Origin: Candidatus Poribacteria bacterium
Lineage (GTDB): Bacteria; Poribacteria; WGA-4E; WGA-3G
NCBI GenBank assembly: GCA_009845505.1
Contig: VXZL01000076.1
Span: 1 to 5,326, forward strand
Direction: 5' to 3'
DNA length: 5,326 nucleotides
Part shown: positions 1-4,150 of the stretch, piece after piece
How positions within the stretch are numbered: position 1 is the first letter of the stretch
Layout: every line of letters starts with the position of its first letter
The notes under the pieces: generated by a model
What the model was told of the DNA's origin: nothing
Seen by the model: the letters and a program-made list of their open reading frames with translations, nothing else
Database searches by the model: none
Translations under genes and position numbers: made by a program

Positions 1-2
1 CC

Positions 3-179
3 TGTTGTGGTGGACGCTTCGCCGATGCTGTTGTTGATGAAGTCGCAATCTTTGATGTGGCTTTGGAGCCAGAGGATATCCAGAGCCTCTATAAAAATGG
101 ACTCTACTTCTCAGTCTTGGCAGTTGAACCCGCTGACAAAATGACAACCACTTGGGCAGACGTGAAAGTCAAATATTAA
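3..179 (+). CDS. C-terminal fragment of a LamG / concanavalin-A-like domain protein (5' end outside window)
   Basis: Only the last 58 codons are present, ending in TAA. The visible peptide contains D-E-V-A-I-F-D-V-A-L followed by E-D-I-Q-S-L-Y and N-G-L. This is the usual last strand and helix of LamG/Laminin_G_3 domains (typically DEVAIFNRALSEDEI). It is followed by a short tail, A-V-E-P-A-D-K-M-T-T-T-W-A-D-V-K-V-K-Y, that I associate with LamG proteins of Poribacteria from memory. Such proteins are usually large, exported and carbohydrate- or surface-binding, but the missing N-terminus prevents any statement about export or other domains. No frameshift is seen in the fragment. The domain assignment is firm in kind; the specific substrate is unknown. 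Confidence 0.8.
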   Translation, partial: CCGGRFADAVVDEVAIFDVALEPEDIQSLYKNGLYFSVLAVEPADKMTTTWADVKVKY

Positions 180-215
180 TTCGGTTCGCAAGTCATTTAA
201 TATTGAAAACAGTTA

Positions 216-243
216 TGTGGGCGGATCGTCGGGTCCGCCTACA
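216..243. repeat. 10-bp stem-loop downstream of the LamG gene
   Basis: Bases 216-225 pair with 234-243 over ten positions (nine Watson-Crick pairs, one G-U) around an 8-base loop; the core is GGCGGA/TCCGCC. It lies 36 bases after the LamG stop codon. No T-run follows, so it is not a classical intrinsic terminator. It could protect or end the LamG transcript, or be a dispersed palindromic repeat. An 8-bp palindrome, CACGCGTG, follows at 244-251. The structure lies outside the left end I infer for the mobile element at about 276. Confidence 0.5.
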
Positions 244-292
244 CACGCGTGGTGAAGTACACGCTGCCTTTTAACGAAAACGGACGTAAGGT

Positions 293-316
293 TTCCGCCA
301 TGCTTTAGCAGGGGAA
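293..316 (+). repeat. Left-end subterminal hairpin of the IS200/IS605-like element
   Basis: TTCC, CC and TGC (293-303) pair with GCA, GG and GGAA (308-316) around a TTTA loop (304-307), with unpaired G297 and A300 on the 5' side. The tip (A bulge, 3-bp stem, TTTA loop) has the same architecture as the right-end hairpin at 1165-1185. That is expected because TnpA recognises both ends in the same way. An outer pairing CGGAC (281-285) with GTCCG (322-326) may extend it. An alternative is a relic right end of another copy. Confidence 0.55.
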
Positions 317-367
317 TATAAGTCCGCCGTATGGTATTAGGCCACAGCGTGGAAACGTAAGAAAAAC

Positions 368-397
368 TTGACAAACAGAGTGAAATTGTGGTATAAT
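368..397 (+). promoter_or_regulatory. Perfect-consensus sigma70-type promoter for the tnpB leader
   Basis: The -35 box TTGACA (368-373) and the -10 box TATAAT (392-397) both match the consensus at every position, separated by 18 bases. Transcription would begin near 403-405, which is also the first base of the outer helix of the leader RNA, an agreement that supports both calls. It lies inside the mobile element and points towards the truncated tnpB and, with read-through, towards the TPR gene at 1211. Confidence 0.85.
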
Positions 398-402
398 GCT
401 TA

Positions 403-475
403 TACATCGTGGCGGTGGACTTGACCTCCCGCTTGGGAGTGCCACCGCACCGTTTCAAGTCGGTATCACGATGTA
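403..475 (+). ncRNA. Structured, pseudoknotted 5' leader RNA of the truncated tnpB (candidate riboswitch or cis-regulatory RNA)
   Basis: Four perfect helices fit in 73 bases. P1 pairs 403-411 with 467-475 (9 bp). P2 pairs 412-418 with 442-448 (7 bp, GCGGTGG/CCACCGC). P3 pairs 426-430 with 435-439 (5 bp, loop GCTT). P4 pairs 419-424 with 455-460 (6 bp, ACTTGA/TCAAGT). P4 joins the inside of P2 to the outside, so it forms a pseudoknot enclosed by P1. The RNA starts at the predicted transcription start and ends next to the ribosome binding site AAGGA (476-480), the position of a cis-acting translational switch. It does not match any riboswitch or ribozyme consensus I can recall. TnpB omegaRNAs lie at the 3' end of their elements and IscB omegaRNAs lie upstream, so an element-linked guide RNA is a less likely alternative. 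Confidence 0.65.
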
Positions 476-492
476 AAGGAATTCACGATGTA
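466..492 (+). promoter_or_regulatory. Duplicated 10-mer that can bring the tnpB start codon into the leader's outer helix
   Basis: TCACGATGTA occurs at 466-475 and again at 483-492, and the ATG of tnpB (488-490) lies inside the second copy. The leader's 5' strand can pair with the first copy (403-411 with 467-475), leaving AAGGA and ATG free. It can instead pair with the second copy (401-411 with 484-494, 11 bp on DNA; about 8 bp if the RNA starts at 404), burying the start codon. The repeat and both pairings are directly visible; the switching is inference. Confidence 0.5.
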
Positions 493-1138
493 TATCACAA
501 CGACACTTAAACACAAAAGAACAGATGTTTTAGACGCGCTCGCACGTGAGTCTGGACGTTGCTATTCCAAAGTCGTTTCACTGATGCGAAAAACGCAGAA
601 GCGAAAAGGTTTTTGGTTGTCCAAAGGCGCGGTGCAGAAATACTTGAGACTTCGCGGATATGCCTTGCATTCTCAATCTGTGCAAGCGTGCGTTGATAGT
701 TACTTTGATGCGCTGAAAAGTTTCTTTCAAGTGCGTAATTCCAATTCTGATGCCAAGCCTTCGAAACGGACACCTCGCTATTTCAAGGTGCGTTGGAAAT
801 CAGGAGCGATTCGCCACAAAGACAGTCAACTCATACTCTCTAATGGTAAAGGTCAAGAACCGCTTATTTTGAAAACCGACATAAAACCGAAATATGTTGA
901 GATGTATTTTCACCGCGGTGCCTATTGGTTCGCTTTGGTCTCTGAAGTAGACGTGCCGCCAAAACAGGAAACGGGGATCACGGTTGCTATAGATATGGGC
1001 GAAATACATCCGATTGTCAGTCATGATGGCGAGAAAACGATAATCTATAATGGTCGATTGCTACGGTCTATCTTCCAGTATCGGAACAAAGTTAAGGCAA
1101 GTTTCCAAGCGAAAATAGATAGATGCAAAAAACAATAG
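488..1138 (+). CDS. tnpB: Truncated TnpB (IS200/IS605 OrfB) remnant
   Basis: This 216-residue product is the N-terminal half of a TnpB-type RNA-guided nuclease, normally about 350-450 residues. Residues 1-160 resemble the WED/REC part: helix-rich, basic, with Y-F-K-V-R-W and a Y-W-F-A-L strand just before the catalytic domain. Residues 163-175 are RuvC-I, with the catalytic Asp at D169 (A-I-D-M-G-E-I-H-P). The protein then ends at R-C-K-K-Q, where homologues usually continue R-C-K-K-G-S. RuvC-II with its Glu, the zinc finger and RuvC-III are absent, and only 57 bases remain before the element end, so nuclease activity is not expected. The start is supported by AAGGA 7 bases upstream, by a perfect promoter and by the structured leader. 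A retained promoter and intact reading frame with half the protein missing suggest a recent internal deletion or a kept RNA-binding/regulatory role. Confidence 0.85.
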   Translation: MYITTTLKHKRTDVLDALARESGRCYSKVVSLMRKTQKRKGFWLSKGAVQKYLRLRGYALHSQSVQACVDSYFDALKSFFQVRNSNSDAKPSKRTPRYFKVRWKSGAIRHKDSQLILSNGKGQEPLILKTDIKPKYVEMYFHRGAYWFALVSEVDVPPKQETGITVAIDMGEIHPIVSHDGEKTIIYNGRLLRSIFQYRNKVKASFQAKIDRCKKQ

Positions 1139-1160
1139 AATTGTCCTATAAGGAACAAAG

Positions 1161-1195
1161 GAATCACCCACGCTTTAGCGGGGTGAGGATGTCAA
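1161..1195 (+). repeat. Right end of the IS608-like element: guide GAAT, hairpin, cleavage site TCAA
   Basis: GAAT (1161-1164) is followed directly by CACCC, a bulged A1170, CGC, loop TTTA (1174-1177), GCG and GGGTG (ending 1185), then six bases and TCAA (1192-1195). The order guide, bulged hairpin, short spacer, cleavage tetranucleotide matches the right end of IS608-group elements. In intact TnpB elements this hairpin also lies at the 3' end of the omegaRNA scaffold, whose guide continues into flanking DNA, here starting at 1196. Most of the scaffold region seems lost with the tnpB deletion. Confidence 0.8.
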
Positions 1196-1210
1196 AAAAT
1201 GGAGGAACGG

Positions 1211-1774
1211 ATGCTATTTAACTATGACGAGACAGATGATTTTGAGGATGAGCCACAGGAGTTATCGCCAAACGAAGAGGATGACTTCTCTGAAAATGAA
1301 GGTTCTCCTGAAACAGAATCAGAGGTAATAGAAACAGAAGGTAATGATGACAGCAATGAATCTGATCCCTATGATCGAATTGCCGAGATACTCGGTAAAG
1401 GTGAATTGGAAGAAATCTCAGCACCCTTGACTGCAACACCACAAGGAAGTGTCCTTTTTCAGCTCTATGAGCAGAGTAGTCATGCCTATGCAAACGCTGT
1501 CACAGCCTATTATGAGGAGAAGAATTATCAACAGGCAATCGAAAAATTTGACGAAGCCATTGAAAACGCCTCCGAACGCGCCGCACACGACCTAACCGAA
1601 GAGCAAGCCAACGAGATCGTAGCGAAATCAATGTACTGGCAGGCGGAGGCTTACGTCAAAACGGAAAATATTCCGCAAGCCATTGAGACTTTCAGGGCCC
1701 TTATCCAAAATTGCCAGGGGCATTATCTCACGTTAGCTGCACAGCGTAGAACGGACGAGTTGAACACGAAATAG
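1211..1774 (+). CDS. Acidic TPR-like protein of unknown function
   Basis: From the ATG at 1211 the product has 187 residues. The ATG at 1199 is open too, but GGAGG at 1201-1205 lies 5 bases before 1211 and overlaps the earlier start, so 1211 is preferred. Residues 1 to about 50 are very rich in Asp and Glu with Ser, Asn and Pro, and look disordered. Residues from about 90 form two TPR-like helical hairpins: one around A-Y-Y-E-E-K-N-Y-Q-Q-A-I-E-K-F, one around A-K-S-M-Y-W-Q-A-E-A-Y-V-K-T-E-N and I-P-Q-A-I-E-T-F. No signal peptide or membrane segment is seen, so it is probably cytoplasmic and an adaptor or scaffold. The mobile element ends 15 bases upstream of the start, so its native promoter has been displaced. 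Partners are unknown. Confidence 0.8.
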   Translation: MLFNYDETDDFEDEPQELSPNEEDDFSENEGSPETESEVIETEGNDDSNESDPYDRIAEILGKGELEEISAPLTATPQGSVLFQLYEQSSHAYANAVTAYYEEKNYQQAIEKFDEAIENASERAAHDLTEEQANEIVAKSMYWQAEAYVKTENIPQAIETFRALIQNCQGHYLTLAAQRRTDELNTK

Positions 1775-1791
1775 CAATTAGTAAGCCGCTT

Positions 1792-1805
1792 TCAGCGGTC
1801 AGCGA
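1792..1805. repeat. Tandem heptamer pair TCAGCGG-TCAGCGA
   Basis: Two adjacent heptamers lie 17 bases after the stop of the TPR gene. They differ from the heptamers at 3754-3774 only by C for T at position 2. The first can also pair with CCGCT at 1786-1790 to give a 5-bp hairpin. No T-run follows, so a terminator role is doubtful. The remaining spacer up to 1881 shows no gene; a TATAAC at 1816-1821 lacks a convincing -35 partner. Confidence 0.55.
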
Positions 1806-1881
1806 CGAGGGATTTTATAACACTTCACCATTTCACTGGAATACGCCAAGTCGAGGATAGATTGTTACAAAGGATTCTTAA

Positions 1882-1900
1882 CTGATAGCTGATAACGCTA
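1882..1900. repeat. Tandem heptamer pair CTGATAG-CTGATAA followed by CGCTA, upstream of transketolase
   Basis: CTGATAG (1882-1888) and CTGATAA (1889-1895) are adjacent near-identical heptamers. Read on the minus strand, bases 1894-1901 give TTTAGCGTT, close to the TTAGCG heptamers found elsewhere in the window. The repeat lies immediately before the AAGGA that probably serves the transketolase gene. The remainder of the 1775-1920 spacer has no other recognisable element. Confidence 0.45.
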
Positions 1901-1920
1901 AAAAAGGATTGATAAAATTT

Positions 1921-3771
1921 GTGGAAACCCTAAAAAACCTTCTCAAACAAAAGGCAACCAATTTACGTATTCATTCCATTGTCTCTACATCGGAAGCCGG
2001 ATCCGGGCACCCAACCACGTGTCTCTCTGCTGCGGATATCGTCTCTGCACTCTTTTTTCATGCAATGCGCTATGACCCTACCGACGCACAGAATCCGAAC
2101 AACGATAGGTTCATCTTATCCAAGGGACATGCCGCACCCCTCCTTTACGCTGCTTATGCCGAAGCAGGTATCATTCCAACGGATGAACTGGGCACGCTCC
2201 GACAAATTGACAGCATCTTGGAAGGGCATCCGACACCACGGTTCGAGTGGACTGAGGTAGCAACGGGATCCCTCGGACAAGGTTTATCGCTTGGGCTCGG
2301 TATGGCACTCAACGGTAAATACTTAGATAAATCTGATTACCGTGTGTATGTCCTCCTCGGTGATGGCGAGACTGCTGAGGGAGGAGTATGGGAAGCCGCC
2401 GCTTTGGCATCTCATTACCAACTCAATAACCTTATCGGAATCATTGATGTCAATGCACTCGGACAGAGCCAGCGGACTATGTACGCCTTTGATATTGACA
2501 CCTACTGCCGACGTTTCGAGTCGTTCGGGTGGCAAACTATTGGTATTGATGGACACGATTTTGACGAAATTCTACCAGCACTCGCCGAAGCGAAAGCCTC
2601 AACCGATAAACCCACAATGATTGTTGCTAAAACCTTTAAGGGCAAAGGCGTTTCGTTCCTTGAGAACGCGGACAACTGGCATGGGAAAGCAGTCGCCAAA
2701 GGCGAAGACCTTGATAAAGCGTTGGCTGAGCTTGGTCCCCTACATACAGATGTTCCCGTTCAGATTGAACCACCGAATCCGATAAAGGTAAATGGCGCGA
2801 TGCCAACCGAATGTGACCCACCAGACTATTCACCGGACGAAGAGGTCGCAACACGCGGCGGTTACGGCACCGGACTCGCGAAACTCGGAACTGCGAACCC
2901 CGATGTCGTTGCGCTTGATGGTGATACAAAAAACTCTACCTACGCCGAGCAATTTATGACACTCTATCCAGACCGATACTTTGAGATGTTCATCGCCGAA
3001 CAAAATTTGGTCGGTGCCGGCATCGGTTTAGCAAAACGCGGGAAAATTCCGTTTGTTTCGACGTTCGCAGCGTTTTTATCGCGCGCCTACGATCAGATTC
3101 GGATGTCCGCTATCTCGCAAGCCAATATTAAATATGCTGGATCACACTGCGGGGTCTCAATTGGTGAAGACGGACCCTCGCAGATGGGTTTAGAGGACCT
3201 CGCAATGTTTCGAGCGATTCCGGGAGCAGCCGTACTCTACCCGAGCGATGCCGTCTCCGCCGAACGCCTTGTCGCAGGAGCTGCAGCGCACCAAGGTATC
3301 GTTTATCTCCGAACCTCGCGCCCACCAACCCCAATTCTCTATGATGCCAATGAAAGTTTTCCCCTTGGTGGATCTAAGCTCCTACGTAAAAGCGATGTGG
3401 ATGAGGTAACCGTCGTTGCCGCGGGTGTAACCCTTCACGAAACGCTTAAAGCATACGAAATACTCGCTACAGATGGCATTGCTATCCGCGTGATTGACCT
3501 CTACTCCGTTAAGCCGATTGACAAAAAGGCACTGCAAACGGCAGCAGCTGAGACTAACAATACTCTGGTTACTGTCGAGGATCACTATCCTGAAGGCGGT
3601 TTGGGAGATGCTGTATTGAGTGCTGTCGCAGCTGACGGCGTTTGCGTCCACAAACTCGCAGTAACAGGAATACCGCGTTCGGGGAAGCCAGAGGAACTTT
3701 TGGAACATCATGGGATTAGTGCAAATGCTATTGTGCGGAAAGTGAAAGATTTATTAGCGATTAGCGGTTAG
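1921..3771 (+). CDS. tkt: Transketolase, animal-type single chain
   Basis: Transketolase moves a two-carbon ketol unit between sugar phosphates in the non-oxidative pentose phosphate pathway, using thiamine diphosphate; it is cytoplasmic. From the GTG at 1921 it has 616 residues, close to human TKT (623). The N-terminal thiamine domain carries G-S-G-H-P (H30), S-K-G-H (H69), E-G-H-P (H103) and the metal/cofactor motif G-D-G-E (147-150) ending at N178, then N-W-H-G-K (H254). The pyrimidine domain has F-I-A-E-Q-N with the catalytic Glu at E360, S-T-F-A-A-F and G-S-H-C-G-V-S-I-G-E-D-G-P-S-Q-M (H409). The C-terminal domain has T-V-E-D-H-Y-P-E-G-G. All key residues are present, and the second half is strikingly like animal transketolases as I remember them. 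AAGGA (1904-1908) is 12 bases before GTG 1921; a TTG at 1909 is open but directly abuts it. The stop lies within a heptamer repeat. Confidence 0.96.
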   Translation: METLKNLLKQKATNLRIHSIVSTSEAGSGHPTTCLSAADIVSALFFHAMRYDPTDAQNPNNDRFILSKGHAAPLLYAAYAEAGIIPTDELGTLRQIDSILEGHPTPRFEWTEVATGSLGQGLSLGLGMALNGKYLDKSDYRVYVLLGDGETAEGGVWEAAALASHYQLNNLIGIIDVNALGQSQRTMYAFDIDTYCRRFESFGWQTIGIDGHDFDEILPALAEAKASTDKPTMIVAKTFKGKGVSFLENADNWHGKAVAKGEDLDKALAELGPLHTDVPVQIEPPNPIKVNGAMPTECDPPDYSPDEEVATRGGYGTGLAKLGTANPDVVALDGDTKNSTYAEQFMTLYPDRYFEMFIAEQNLVGAGIGLAKRGKIPFVSTFAAFLSRAYDQIRMSAISQANIKYAGSHCGVSIGEDGPSQMGLEDLAMFRAIPGAAVLYPSDAVSAERLVAGAAAHQGIVYLRTSRPPTPILYDANESFPLGGSKLLRKSDVDEVTVVAAGVTLHETLKAYEILATDGIAIRVIDLYSVKPIDKKALQTAAAETNNTLVTVEDHYPEGGLGDAVLSAVAADGVCVHKLAVTGIPRSGKPEELLEHHGISANAIVRKVKDLLAISG

Positions 3772-3777
3772 CGATTA
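3754..3777. repeat. Tandem heptamers TTAGCGA-TTAGCGG-TTAGCGA-TTA across the transketolase stop
   Basis: Three heptamers in a row (3754-3774) plus TTA encode the last residues of transketolase (L-A-I-S-G), supply its TAG stop (3769-3771) and run to within 5 bases of the cytochrome start. Related heptamers occur at 1792-1805. Spread of a mobile or slippage-prone repeat into a gene end is the simplest reading. Confidence 0.7.
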
Positions 3778-3781
3778 AAAA

Positions 3782-4150
3782 ATGCGTAACACAATTGTTT
3801 GGATCGTTGTTTTAGGGGTTATTTTTCTTGTAGGTATCGGGATGATTTACGCGTTACGCGTGCCGCGCGTCGCACCGAAAACCTATCCAGCGGATAAGGG
3901 ACCTAACTTTATTGATGTTAGCAGCTATTCCCCTAAGATGCAAGGGTCTTATGAGCTCTTTACCCGTAAATGTAGTCGATGCCATACCGTTGCACGCCCG
4001 ATTAATTCTACCTTCACATCGGAAGAATGGCGAGAGTATGTCTATAAAATGATGAAAAAACCGGGATCCGGGCTTACGCCGAAAACCGCTGACCGAATCA
4101 TTGAATTCCTCGTTTACGATTCACAGCACAGAGAGAAAACAACAGAATGA
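3782..4150 (+). CDS. Membrane-anchored monoheme cytochrome c
   Basis: The 122-residue product begins with a single hydrophobic segment at about residues 4-26 (I-V-W-I-V-V-L-G-V-I-F-L-V) that lacks an obvious cleavage site, so it is probably an N-terminal anchor leaving the rest outside the cytoplasm. One heme-binding motif is present, C-S-R-C-H (C64, C67, H68). M90 or M91 in Y-K-M-M-K-K-P is a plausible sixth ligand. The fold is a small class-I-like cytochrome c, expected to carry electrons; its donor and acceptor are not shown. It starts 10 bases after the transketolase stop, just past the heptamer repeat, and no Shine-Dalgarno sequence precedes its ATG, so initiation may depend on coupling or on an A-rich leader. 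Its TGA stop overlaps the start of the next gene (ATGA), which suggests the two are made together. Confidence 0.88.
   Translation: MRNTIVWIVVLGVIFLVGIGMIYALRVPRVAPKTYPADKGPNFIDVSSYSPKMQGSYELFTRKCSRCHTVARPINSTFTSEEWREYVYKMMKKPGSGLTPKTADRIIEFLVYDSQHREKTTE

Larger units (their letters stand above)
276..1195 (+). mobile_element. Non-autonomous IS200/IS605-family (IS608-like) element with truncated tnpB and no tnpA
   Basis: The right end is clear. GAAT (1161-1164) abuts a hairpin with a TTTA loop and a bulged A, followed by TCAA (1192-1195). In IS608 the right guide is GAAT and the right cleavage tetranucleotide is TCAA, as I recall the family. A similar bulged TTTA-loop hairpin occurs at 293-316 and is read as the left-end palindrome. 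The left border is inferred: the nearest plausible target motif is TTTAAC at 270-275, resembling IS605-type TTTAA(C) targets, 17 bases before that hairpin. This gives a 920-base element holding a promoter, a structured leader and a shortened tnpB. No tnpA is present, so movement would need a TnpA supplied in trans. The right border is confident to a base or so; the left may be off by tens of bases. Confidence 0.7.

Noticed and set aside
213..458. Minus-strand reading frame of 81 codons upstream of tnpB
   Set aside because: It runs antisense across the element's left end, promoter and leader, has no recognisable domain and no supporting ribosome binding site.
403..475. HDV-like, twister or pistol ribozyme, or an IscB-type omegaRNA
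   Set aside because: I could not match the conserved core bases of these classes as remembered, and the ORF is TnpB-like, whose guide RNA lies at the 3' end. Not fully excluded without a covariance-model search.
1124..1138. Programmed frameshift on the A-run (C-AAAAAA-C) that would restore the rest of TnpB
   Set aside because: The run is out of phase for a standard -1 slippery heptamer, and only 57 bases lie between the stop and the element's right end, far too few for the missing RuvC and zinc-finger regions.
1785..1799. Intrinsic terminator for the TPR gene
   Set aside because: The stem is only 5 bp plus one G-T, and no T-run follows; the heptamer repeat accounts for it.
1816..1821. TATAAC as a -10 box for the transketolase gene
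   Set aside because: No acceptable -35 box lies at 16-18 bases upstream, and the distance to the start is about 100 bases.
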